From Eledone cirrhosa (Eukaryota; Mollusca; Cephalopoda; Octopoda; Eledonidae), in NCBI GenBank assembly GCA_964016885.1, contig OZ024743.1, positions 82,103,284 to 82,167,283 on the forward strand: 64,000 nucleotides of DNA, written 5' to 3'. Shown in pieces: positions 22,629-32,830 of this stretch. Positions within the stretch are counted from its first letter, which is position 1, and each line of letters starts with the position of its first letter. A program made the translations under genes and the position numbers. Below the pieces are notes generated by a model. It worked only from the letters and a program-made list of their open reading frames with translations. It was not told the origin of the DNA and did not search any database.

Positions 22629-23742
22629 AGGTTAGGTTACTGGAGTTATAGTGCTGTAGTGGTCCTGGGTCAGGTTAGGTTACTGGAGTTCTAGTGCTGT
22701 AGTGGTCCTGGGTCAGGTTGGGTTACTGGAGTTATAGTGTTGTAGTGGTGCTGGGTCAGGTTGGGTTACTGGAGTTATAGTGCTGTAGTGGTCCTGGGTC
22801 AGGTCGGGTTACTGGAGTTCTAGTGCTGCAGTGGTCCTGGGTCAGGTTAGGTTACTAGAGTTCTAGTGCTGTAGTGGTCCTGGGTCAGGTTAGGTTACTG
22901 GAGTTATAGTGCTGTAGAGGTCCTGGGTCAGGTTAGGTTACTGGAGTTCTAGTGCTGTAGTGGTCCTGGGTCATGTTAGGTTGCTGGAGTTCTAGTGTTG
23001 TTGAGGTCCTGGTTCAGGTTAGGTTACTGGAGTTCTAGTGCTGTAGTGGCCCTGGGTCAGGTTAGGTTACTGGTGTTATAGTGTTGTACTGGTCCTGGGT
23101 CAGGTTAGGTTACTGGAGTTATAGTGCTGTAGTGGTCCTGAGTCATGTTAGGTTACTGGAGTTATAGTGCTGTAGTGGTCCTGGGTCAGGTTAGGTTACT
23201 GGAGTTATAGTGCTCTAGTGGTCCTGGGTCAGGTTAGGTTACTGGAGTTATAGTGCTGTAGTGGTCCTGGGTCAGGTTAGGTTACTGGAGTTCTAGTGCT
23301 GTAGTGGTCCTGGGTCAGGTTAGGTTACTGGAGTTATAGTGCTGTAGTGGTCCTGGGTCAGGTTAGGTTACTGGAGTTATAGTGCTGTAGTGGTCCTGGG
23401 TCAGGTTACGTTACTGGAGTTATAGTGCTGTAGTGGTCCTGGCTCAGGTTAGGTGACTGGAGTTCTAGTGCTGTAGTGGTCCTGGGTGAGGTTCGGTTAC
23501 TGGAGTTCTAGTGTTGTAGTGGTCCTGGGTCAGGTCGGGTTACTGGAGTTCTAGTGCTGTAGTGGTCCTGGGTCAGGTTAGGTTACTGGAGTTATAGTGT
23601 TGTAGTGGTCCTGGGTCAGGTCGGGTTACTGGAGTTCTAGTGCTGTAGTGGTCCTGGGTCAGGTTAGGTTACTGGAGTTATAGTGCTGTAGTAGCCCTGG
23701 CACAGGTTAGGTTACTGGAGATCTAGTGTTGTAGTGGTCCTG
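22624..23742 (+). repeat. 1.1-kb block gamma, copy 3
   Basis: Tracers GTGCTGGGTC (22748), GTGTTGTTGAGG (22995), GAGTCATGTTAGG (ATG at 23145) and the terminal CACAGG/AGATCT monomer (23701-23724) follow copy 2 by 1,118 bases (26 monomers). A distinctive GTACTGGTCC and a GGTTCAGG change are private to this copy. Confidence 0.82.
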
Positions 23743-24699
23743 GGTCAGGTTAGGTTACTGGAGTTCTAGTGCTGTAGTGGTCCTGGGTCAGGTTGGGTTA
23801 CTGGAGTTATAGTGTTGTAGTGGTCCTGGGTCAGGTTAGGTTACTGGAGTTCTAGTGCTGTAGTGGTCCTGGGTCAGGTTAGGTTACTAGAGTTCTAGTG
23901 CTGTAGTGGTCCTGGGTCAGGTTAGGTAACTAGAGTTCTAGTGCTGTAGTGGTCCTGGGTCAGGTTGGGTTACTGGAGTTATAGTGTTGTAGTGGTCCTG
24001 GGTCAGGTTGGGTTACTGGAGTTATAGTGTTGTAGTGGTCCTGGGTCAGGTCGTGTTACTGGAGTTATAGTGTTGTAGTGGTCCTGGGTCAGGTTAGGTT
24101 ACTGGAGTTCTAGTGCTGTAGTGGTCCTGGGTCAGGTTGTGTTACTGAAGTTATAGTGTTGTAGTGGTCCTGGGTCAGGTTGGGTTACTGGAGTTATAGT
24201 GCTGTAGTGGTCCTGGGTCAGGACGGGTTACTGGAGTTCTAGTGCTGTAGTGGTCCTGGGTCAGGTTAGGTTACTGGAGTTCTAGTGTTGTAGTGGTCCT
24301 GGGTCAGGTCGGGTTACTGGAGTTCTAGTGTTGTAGTGGTCCTGGGTCAGGTTGGGTTACTGGAGTTCTAGTGTTGTAGTGGTCCTGGGTCAGATTGGGT
24401 TACTGGAGTTATAGTGCTGTAGTGGTCGTGGGTCAGGTTAGGTTATTAGAGTTCTAGTGCTGTAGTGGTCCTGGGTCAGGTTGGGTTACTGGAGTTATAG
24501 TGTTGTAGTGGTCCTGGGTCAGGTCGGGTTACTGGAGTTCTAGTGTTGTAGTGGTCCTGGGTCAGGTTGGGTTACTGGATTTATAGTGCTGTAGTGGTCC
24601 TGGGTCAGGACGGGTTACTGGAGTTCTAGTGCTGTAGTGGTCCTGGGTCATGTTAGGTTACTGGAGTTCTAGTATTGTAGTGGTCCTGGGTCAGGTCGG
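23743..24699 (+). repeat. Satellite between gamma and delta blocks
   Basis: Monomers of TTA, TTG, TCG and ACG types. The TTG-TTG-ACG-TTA-TCG run near 24,170-24,330 resembles the ACG-marked 12-monomer unit of the left domain (4,870-5,470), and a second ACG monomer follows near 24,608. This is the last region where ACG monomers are common. Confidence 0.7.
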
Positions 24700-25510
24700 G
24701 TTACTGGAGTTCTAGTGTTGTAGTGGTCCTGGGTCAGGTTGGGTTACTGGAGTTCGAGTGTTGTAGTGGTCCTGGGTCAGATTGAGTTACTGGAGTTATA
24801 GTGTTGTAGTGGTCCTGGGTCAGGTTGGGTTACTGGAGTTATAGTGCTGTAGTGGTCCTGGGTCAGGTTAGGTTATTAGAGTTCTAGTGCTGTAGTGGTC
24901 CTGGGTCAGGTTGGGTTACCTGAGTTATAGTGTTGTAGTGGTCCTGGGAGAGGTTGGGTTACTGGAGTTATAGTGTTGTAGTGGTCCTGGGTCAGGTTGG
25001 GTTACTGGAGTTCTAGTGTTGCAGTGGTCCTGGGTCAGGTTGGGTTACTGGAGTTCTAGTGTTGTAGTGGTCCTGGGTCAGGTTGGGTTACTGGAGTTAT
25101 AGTGCTGTAGTGGTCCTGGGTCAGGTTGGGTTACTGGAGTTCTAGTGTTGTAGTGGTCCTGGGTCAGGTTAGGTTACTAGAGTTCTAGTGCTGTAGTGGT
25201 CCTGGATCAGGTTAGGTTACTGGAGTTCTAGTGTTGTAGTAGTCCTGGGTCAGGTTGGGTTACTGGTGTTCTAGTGCTGTAGTGGTCCTGGGTCAGGTTG
25301 GGTTACTGGAGTTCTAGTGCTGTAGTGGTCCTGGGTCAGGTTGGGTTACTGGAGTTCTAGTGTTGTAGTGGTCCTGGGTCAGGTTGGCTTACTGGAGTTC
25401 TAGTGTTGTAGTGGCCCTGGGACAGGTTGGGTTACTGGAGTTCTAGTGTTATAGTGGTCCTGGGTCAGGTTGGGTTACTGGAGTTCTATTGTTGTAGTAG
25501 CCCTGGGTCA
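24700..25510 (+). repeat. 0.8-kb block delta, copy 1
   Basis: Tracers: AGTTCGAGTG, GATTGAGTTAC (ATTGAG at 24781), TTACCTGAG (24918), GGGAGAGG, GTTGCAGTGG and TTATTGTTGTAG ending near 25,510. Repeated at 28,313-29,122 with a shift of 3,613 bases (84 monomers plus one 1-base gain) and in part at 32,831. Confidence 0.82.
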
Positions 25511-26400
25511 GATTAGGTTACTGGTGTTCTAGTGCTATAGTGACCCTGGGTCAGGTTAGGTTACTGGAGTTATAGTGCTGTAGTGGTCCTGGGTCAGGTT
25601 AGGTTACTGGAGTTATAGTGCTGTAGTGGTCCTGGGTCAGGTTGGATTACTGGAGTTCTAGTGCTGTAGTGGTCCTGGGTCAGGTTGGGTTACTGGAGTT
25701 CTAGTGCTGTAGTGGTCCTGGGTCAGGTTGGGTTGCTGGAGTTGTAGTGCTGTAGTGGTCCTGGGTCAGGTTGGGTTACTGGAGTTCTAGTGCTGTAGTG
25801 GTCCTGGGTCAGGTTGGGTTACTGGAGTTCTAGTGCTGTAGTGGTCCTGGGTCAGGTTGGGTTACTGGAGTTCTAGTGCTGTAGTGGTCCTGGTTCAGGT
25901 TGGGTAAACTGGATTTCTAGTGCTGTAGTGGTCCTGGGTCAGGTTGGGTTACTGGAGTTATAGTGCTGTAGTGGTCCTGGGTCAGGTTGGGTTACTGGAG
26001 TTATAGTGTTGTAGTGGTACTGGGTCAGGTTGGATTACTGGAGTTATAGTGCTGTAGTGGTCCTGGCTCAGGTTAGGTTACTGGAGTTATAGTGCTGTAG
26101 TGGTCCTGGGTCAGGTTGGGTTGCTGGAGTTGTAGTGCTGTAGTGGTCCTGGGTCAGGTTGGGTTACTGGAGTTATACTGCTGTAGTGGTCCTGGGTCAG
26201 GTTAGGTTACAGGAGTTATAGTGCGGTAGTGGTCCTGGGTCAGGTTATGTTACTGGAGTTATAGTGCTGTAGTGGTCCTGGGTCAGGTTAGGTTACTGAA
26301 GTTATAGTGCTGTAGTGGTCCTGGGTCAGGTTAGGTTACTGGAGTTATAGTGCTGTAGTGGTCCTGGGTCAGGTTAGGTTACTGGAGTTATAGTGCTGTA
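25511..26400 (+). repeat. Satellite with one 44-bp monomer
   Basis: Begins with GTGCTATAGTGACCC (near 25,530), a form related to the GAGCTATAGTGACCC monomers of the right domain. The nine monomers before GGATTTCTAG (25911) are absent from delta copy 2, where GGATTTCTAG (29136) follows the delta tracers directly. Later variants are GGTACTGGGTCAGGTTGGATTAC (near 26,010) and GTGCGGTAG (near 26,222). Confidence 0.75.
25882..25925 (+). repeat. 44-bp monomer (one-base gain)
   Basis: GGGTAAACTGG replaces GGGTTACTGG, one extra base at about position 25-26 of the monomer. It is one of only four length gains in the window. It is private: the otherwise similar monomer at 29,136 (GGATTTCTAG) has normal length, so the gain is younger than that duplication or was lost from the copy. 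Confidence 0.85.
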
Positions 26401-28312
26401 GTGGTGCTTGCTCAGGTTAGGTTACTGGAGTTATAGTGCTGTAGTGGTCCTGGGTCAGGTTAGGTTACTGGAGTTCTAGTGCTGTAGTGGCCCTGGCTCA
26501 GGTTAGGTTACTGGAGTTATAGTGTTGTAGTGGTCCTGGGTCAGGTTAGGTTACTGGAGTTCTAGTGCTGTAGTGGTCCTGGGTCAGGTTGGGTTACTGG
26601 AGTTATAGTGTTGTAGTGGTCCTGGGTCAGGTCGGGTTACTGGAGTTCTAGTGCTGTAGTGGTCCTGGGTCAGGTTAGGTTACTAGAGTTCTAGTGCTGT
26701 AGTGGTCCTGGGTCAGGTTAGGTTACTGGAGTTCTAGTGCTGTAGTGGCCCTGGGTCAGGTTGGGTTACTGGAGTTATAGTGTTGTAGTGCTCCTGGGTC
26801 AGGTCGGGATACTGGAGTTATAGTGCTGTAGTGGTCCTGGGTCAGGTCGGGTTACTGGAGTTCTAGTGCTGTAGTGGTCCTGGGTCAGATTGGGTTACTG
26901 GAGTTATAGTCTTGTAGTGGTCCTGGGTCAGGTCGGGTTACTGGAGTTCTAGTGCTGTAGTGGTCCTGGGTCAGGTTAGGTTACTAGAGTTCTAGTGCTG
27001 TAGTGGTCCTGGGTCAGGTTAGGTTACTGGAGTTCTAGTGCTGTAGTGGTCCTGGGTCATGTTGGGTTACTGTAGTTACAGTGTTGTAATGGTCCTGGGT
27101 CAGGTTGGGTTACTGGAGTTATAGTGCTGTAGTGGTCCTGGGTCAGGTTGGGTTACTGGAGTTATAGTGCTGTAGTGGTCCTGGGTCAGGTCGGGTTACT
27201 GGAGTTCTAGTGCTGTAGTGGTCCTGGGTCAGGTTGGGTTACTGGAGTTATAGTGTTGTAGTGGTCCTGGGTCAGGTCGGGTTACTGGAGTTCTAGTGCT
27301 GTAGTGGTCCTGGGTCAGGTTAGGTTACTAGAGTTCTAGTGCTGTAGTGGTCCTGGGTCAGGTTAGGTTACTGGAGTTCTAGTGCTGTAGTGGTCCTGGG
27401 TCAGGTTGGGTTACTGGAGTTATAGTGTTGTAGTGGTCCTGGGTCAGGTTGGGTTACTGGAGTTATAGTGCTGTAGTGGTTCTGGGTCAGGTCGGGTTAC
27501 TGGAGTTCTAGTGCTGCAGTGGTCCTGGGTCAGGTTAGGTTACTAGAGTTCTAGTGCTGTAGTAGTCCTGGGTCAGGTTAGGTTACTGGAGTTATAGTGT
27601 TGTAGTGGTCCTGGGTCAGGTTAGGTTACTGGAGTTATAGTGTTGTAGTGGTCCTGGGTCAGGTCGGGTTACTGGAGTTCTAGTGTTGTAGTGGTCCTGG
27701 GTCAGGTTGGGTTACTGGAGTTCTAGTGTTGTAGTGGTCCTGGGTCAGGTTGGGTAACTGGAGTTCTAGTGTTGTAGTGGTCCTGGGTCAGGTTGGGTTA
27801 CTGGAGTTATAGTGCTGTAGTGGTCCTGGGTCAGGTTAGGTTATTAGAGTTCTAGTGCTGTAGTTGTCCTGGGTCAGGTTAGGTTACTGGAGTTATAGTG
27901 CTGTAGTGGTCCTGGGTCAGGTCGGGTTACTGGAGTTCTAGTGTTGTAGTGATCCTGGGTCAGGTTGGGTTACTAGAGTTCTAGTGCTGTAGTGGTCCTG
28001 GGTCAGGTTAGGTTACAGGAGTTATAGTGCTGTAGTGGTCCTGGGTCAGGTTATGTTACTGGAGTTATAGTGCTGTAGTGGTCCTGGGTCAGGTTAGGTT
28101 ACTGAAGTTATAGTGCTGTAGTGGTCCTGGGTCAGGTTAGGTTACTGGAGTTATAGTGCTGTAGTGGTCCTGGGTCAGGTTAGGTTACTGGAGTTATAGT
28201 GCTGTAGTGGTGCTTGCTCAGGTTAGGTTACTGGAGTTATAGTGCTGTAGTGGTCCTGGGTCAGGTTCGGTTACTGGAGTTATAGTGCTGTAGTGGTCCT
28301 GGGTCAGGTCGG
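26401..28312 (+). repeat. Satellite segment flanked by GCTTGCTC monomers
   Basis: Runs from one GCTTGCTC monomer (26406) to the next (28212), 42 monomers apart. It contains a TACAGTGTTGTAATGG monomer (27078), the GTGCTCCTGGGTCAGGTCGGGATAC monomer (about 26,790), GTCTTGTAG and GGGTAACTGG (about 27,752). These are the same ordered markers as in the later epsilon and eta units, so this is probably a diverged relative of those units. No gene. Confidence 0.75.
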
Positions 28313-29122
28313 GTTACTGGAGTTCTAGTGTTGTAGTGGTCCTGGGTCAGGTTGGGTTACTGGAGTTCGAGTGTTGTAGTGGTCCTGGGTCAGATTGAGT
28401 TACTGGAGTTATAGTGTTGTAGTGGTCCTGGGTCAGGTTGGGTTACTGGAGTTATAGTGCTGTAGTGGTCCTGGGTCAGGTTAGGTTATTAGAGTTCTAG
28501 TGCTGTAGTGGTCCTGGGTCAGGTTGGGTTACCTGAGTTATAGTGTTGTAGTGGTCCTGGGACAGGTTGGGTTACTGGAGTTATAGTGTTGTAGTGGTCC
28601 TGGGTCAGGTTGGGTTACTGGAGTTCTAGTGTTGCAGTGGTCCTGGGTCAGGTTGGGTTACTGGAGTTCTAGTGTTGTAGTGGTCCTGGGTCAGGTTGGG
28701 TTACTGGAGTTATAGTGCTGTAGTGGTCCTGGGTCAGGTTGGGTTACTGGAGTTCTAGTGTTGTAGTGGTCCTGGGTCATGTTAGGTTACTAGAGTTCTA
28801 GTGCTGTAGTGGTCCTGGGTCAGGTTAGGTTACTGGAGTTCTAGTGTTGTAGTGGTCCTGGGTCAGGTTGGGTTACTGGTGTTCTAGTGCTGTAGTGGTC
28901 CTGGGTCAGGTTGGGTTACTGGAGTTCTAGTGCTGTAGTGGTCCTGGGTCAGGTTGGGTTACTGGAGTTCTAGTGTTGTAGTGGTCCTGGGTCAGGTTGG
29001 GTTACTGGAGTTCTAGTGTTGTAGTGGCCCTGGGTCAGGTTGGGTTACTGGAGTTCTAGTGTTATAGTGGTCCTGGGTCAGGTTGGGTTACTGGAGTTCT
29101 ATTGTTGTAGTAGCCCTGGGTC
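28313..29122 (+). repeat. 0.8-kb block delta, copy 2
   Basis: Second copy of 24,700-25,510 (ATTGAG at 28394, ACCTGAG at 28531). It differs by GGGACAGG in place of GGGAGAGG. From 28,531 on it is also the first part of epsilon copy 1. Confidence 0.82.
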
Positions 29123-29795
29123 AGGTTGGGTTACTGGATTTCTAGTGCTGTAGTGGTCCTGGGTCAGGTTGGGTTACTGGAGTTATAGTGCTGTAGTGGT
29201 CCTGGGTCAGGTTGGGTTACTGGAGTTATAGTGTTGTAGTGGTACTGGGTCAGGTTGGATTACTGGAGTTATAGTGCTGTAGTGGTCCTGGCTCAGGTTA
29301 GGTTACTGGAGTTATAGTGCTGTAGTGGTCCTGGGTCAGGTTGGGTTGCTGGAGTTATAGTGCTGTAGTGGTCCTGGGTCAGGTTAGGTTACTGGAGTTA
29401 TATTGCTGTAGTTGTCCTGGGTCAGGTTGGGTTACTGGAGTTATAGTGCTGTAGTGGTCCTGGGTCAGGTTAGGTTACTGGAGTTATAGTGCTGTAGTTG
29501 TCCTGGGTCAGGTTAGGTTACTGGAGTTATAGTGCTGTAGTGGTCCTGGGTCAGGTCGGGTTACTGGAGTTCTAGTGTTGTAGTGATCCTGGTTCAGGTT
29601 GGGTTACTAGAGTTCTAGTGCTGTAGTGGTCCTGGGTCAGGTTAGGTTACTGGAGTTATAGTGCTGTAGTGGTCCTGGGTCAGGTTAGGTTACTGGAGTT
29701 ATAGTGCTGTAGTGGCCCTGGCTCAGGTTAGGTTACTGGAGTTATAGTGTTGTAGTGGTCCTGGGTCAGGTTAGGTTACTGGAGTTCTAGTGCTG

Positions 29796-29967
29796 TAGTG
29801 GTCCTGGGTCAGGTTGGGTTACTGGAGTTATAGTGTTGTAGTGGTCCTGGGTCAGGTCGGGTTACTGGAGTTCTAGTGCTGTAGTGGTCCTGGGTCAGGT
29901 TAGGTTACTAGAGTTCTAGTGCTGTAGTGGTCCTGGGTCAGGTTAGGTTACTGGAGTTCTAGTGCTG
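29796..29967 (+). repeat. 172-bp four-monomer cassette (example)
   Basis: Four successive monomers: TTG with A35 and T41; TCG with C35 and C41; TTA with A29 (ACTAGAG), C35 and C41; TTA with G29, C35 and C41. The same order recurs more than twenty times on reading between about 26.6 and 57 kb, for instance near 30,160, 31,100, 31,750, 32,395, 35,490, 38,375, 42,010, 48,250, 51,740 and 56,720. It is not tandem with itself but interspersed among other monomers. Confidence 0.75.
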
Positions 29968-31300
29968 TAGTGGTCCTGGGTCAGGTTGGGTTACTGGAGT
30001 TACAGTGTTGTAATGGTCCTGGGTCAGGTTGGGTTACTGGAGTTATAGTGCTGTAGTGGTCCTGGGTCAGGTTGTGTTACTGGAGTTATAGTGCTGTAGT
30101 GGTCCTGGATCAGGTCGGGTTACTGGAGTTCTAGTGCTGTAGTGGTCCTGGGTCAGGTTGGGTTACTGGAGTTATAGTGTTGTAGTGGTCCTGGGTCAGG
30201 TCGGGTTACTGGAGTTCTAGTGCTGTAGTGGTCCTGGGACAGGTTAGGTTACTAGAGTTCTAGTGCTGTAGTGGTCCTGGGTCAGGTTAGGTTACTGGAG
30301 TTCTAGTGCTGTAGTGGTCCTGGGTCAGGTTGGGTTACTGGAGTTATAGTGTTGTAGTGGTCCTGGGTCAGGTTGGGTTTCTGGAGTTATAGTGCTGTAG
30401 TGGTTCTGGGTCAGGTCGGGTTACTGGAGTTCTAGTGCTGCAGTGGTCCTGGGTCAGGTTAGGTTACTAGAGTTCTAGTGCTGTAGTAGTCCTGGGTCAG
30501 GTTAGGTTACTGGAGTTATAGTGTTGTAGTGGTCCTGGGTCAGGTTAGGTTACTGGAGTTATAGTGTTGTAGTGGTCCTGGGTCAGGTTAGGTTACTGGA
30601 GTTATAGTGCTGTAGTGGTCCTGGGTCAGGTCGGGTTACTGGAGTTCTAGTGTTGTAGTGATCCTGGTTCAGGTTGGGTTACTAGAGTTCTAGTGCTGTA
30701 GTGGTCCTGGGTCAGGTTAGGTTACAGGAGTTATAGTGCGGTAGTGGTCCTGGGTCAGGTTATGTTACTGGAGTTATAGTGCTGTAGTGGTCCTGGGTCA
30801 GGTTAGGTTACTGAAGTTATAGTGCTGTAGTGGTCCTGGGTCAGGTTAGGTTACTGGAGTTATAGTGCTGTAGTGGTCCTGGGTCAGGTTAGGTTACTGG
30901 AGTTATAGTGCTGTAGTGGTGCTTGCTCAGGTTAGGTTACTGGAGTTATAGTGCTGTAGTGGTCCTGGGTCAGGTTAGGTTACTGGAGTTCTAGTGCTGT
31001 AGTGGCCCTGGCTCAGGTTAGGTTACTGGAGTTATAGTGTTGTAGTGGTCCTGGGTCAGGTTAGGTTACTGGAGTTCTAGTGCTGTAGTGGTCCTGGGTC
31101 AGGTTGGGTTACTGGAGTTATAGTGTTGTAGTGGTCCTGGGTCAGGTCGGGTTACTGGAGTTCTAGTGCTGTAGTGGTCCTGGGTCAGGTTAGGTTACTA
31201 GAGTTCTAGTGCTGTAGTGGTCCTGGGTCAGGTTAGGTTACTGGAGTTCTAGTGCTGTAGTGGCCCTGGGTCAGGTTGGGTTACTGGAGTTATAGTGTTG

Positions 31301-31342
31301 TAGTGCTCCTGGGTCAGTCGGGATACTGGAGTTATAGTGCTG
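31301..31342 (+). repeat. 42-bp monomer, GTGCTCC type
   Basis: The GTGCTCCTGGG monomer with CAGTCGGGATAC, one G shorter than its relatives CAGGTCGGGATAC (near 32,592, 36,980, 40,591, 41,494, 47,814, 51,296, 56,283). The short form is shared with 35,687, 38,57x and 43,301, tracing which copies descend from one another. Confidence 0.85.
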
Positions 31343-32030
31343 TAGTGGTCCTGGGTCAGGTCGGGTTACTGGAGTTCTAGTGCTGTAGTGGTCCTGGGTC
31401 AGATTGGGTTCCTGGAGTTATAGTCTTGTAGTGGTCCTGGGTCAGGTCGGGTTACTGGAGTTCTAGTGCTGTAGTGGTCCTGGGTCAGGTTAGGTTACTA
31501 GAGTTCTAGTGCTGTAGTGGTCCTGGGTCAGGTTAGGTTACTGGAGTTCTAGTGCTGTAGTGGTCCTGGGTCAGGTTGGGTTACTGGAGTTACAGTGTTG
31601 TAATGGTCCTGGGTCAGGTTGGGTTACTGGAGTTATAGTGCTGTAGTGGTCCTGGGTCAGGTTGTGTTACTGGAGTTATAGTGCTGTAGTGGTCCTGGGT
31701 CAGGTCGGGTTACTGGAGTTCTAGTGCTGTAGTGGTCCTGGGTCAGGTTGGGTTACTGGAGTTATAGTGTTGTAGTGGTCCTGGGTCAGGTCGGGTTACT
31801 GGAGTTCTAGTGCTGTAGTGGTCCTGGGTCAGGTTAGGTTACTAGAGTTCTAGTGCTGTAGTGGTCCTGGGTCAGGTTAGGTTACTGGAGTTCTAGTGCT
31901 GTAGTCGTCCTGGGTCAGGTCGGGTTACTGGAGTTCTAGTGTTGTAGTGATCCTGGTTCAGGTTGGGTTACTAGAGTTCTAGTGCTGTAGTGGTCCTGGG
32001 TCAGGTTAGGTTACAGGAGTTATAGTGCGG

Positions 32031-32074
32031 TAGTGGTCCTGGGTTCAGGTTATGTTACTGGAGTTATAGTGCTG
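32031..32074 (+). repeat. 44-bp monomer, GGGTTCAGG type
   Basis: GGGTTCAGGTTATG instead of GGGTCAGGTTATG, one extra T. The same gain is at 36,417-36,460, exactly 4,386 bases on, and nowhere else noticed. It supports a direct copy relationship between the epsilon units. Confidence 0.85.
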
Positions 32075-32830
32075 TAGTGGTCCTGGGTCAGGTTAGGTTA
32101 CTGAAGTTATAGTGCTGTAGTGGTCCTGGGTCAGGTTAGGTTACTGGAGTTATAGTGCTGTAGTGGTCCTGGGTCAGGTTAGGTTACTGGAGTTATAGTG
32201 CTGTAGTGGTGCTTGCTCAGGTTAGGTTACTGGAGTTATAGTGCTGTAGTGGTCCTGGGTCAGGTTAGGTTACTGGAGTTCTAGTGCTGTAGTGGCCCTG
32301 GCTCAGGTTAGGTTACTGGAGTTATAGTGTTGTAGTGGTCCTGGGTCAGGTTAGGTTACTGGAGTTCTAGTGCTGTAGTGGTCCTGGGTCAGGTTGGGTT
32401 ACTGGAGTTATAGTGTTGTAGTGGTCCTGGGTCAGGTCGGGTTACTGGAGTTCTAGTGCTGTAGTGGTCCTGGGTCAGGTTAGGTTACTAGAGTTCTAGT
32501 GCTCTAGTGGTCCTGGGTCAGGTTAGGTTACTGGAGTTCTAGTGCTGTAGTGGCCCTGGGTCAGGTTGGGTTACTGGAGTTATAGTGTTGTAGTGCTCCT
32601 GGGTCAGGTCGGGATACTGGAGTTATAGTGCTGTAGTGGTCCTGGGTCAGGTCGGGTTACTGGAGTTCTAGTGCTGTAGTGGTCCTGGGTCAGGTTGGGT
32701 TACTGGAGTTATAGTCTTGTAGTGGTCCTGGGTCAGGTCGGGTTACTGGAGTTCTAGTGCTGTAGTGGTCCTGGGTCAGGTTAGGTTACTAGAGTTCTAG
32801 TGCTGTAGTGGTCCTGGGTCAGGTTGGGTT

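Larger units (their letters stand above)
28531..32830 (+). repeat. 100-monomer higher-order unit epsilon, copy 1
   Basis: A 4,300-base unit tandemly repeated at 32,831-37,216. ACCTGAG at 28531 and 32831 and GGATTAC at 29259 and 33559 are exactly 4,300 apart. From the TTATATTGCTG monomer on (29397/33783) the shift is 4,386 because copy 2 gained two monomers. Internal markers are TACAGTGTTGTAATGG (30002, 31592), GCTTGCTC (30921, 32211), a 42-bp monomer (31301) and a 44-bp monomer (32031). The two length variants cancel, giving a length of exactly 100 x 43. Confidence 0.9.

Noticed and set aside
22612..22635. Promoter or other regulatory element at the GCTTGCTC monomers
   Set aside because: The motif is a triple-substitution variant of the satellite spread by block duplication; nothing nearby suggests a transcription unit.
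25882..25925. Array breakpoint at the 44-bp monomer
   Set aside because: The extra base is a local one-base gain; monomers on both sides are normal and in the same orientation.
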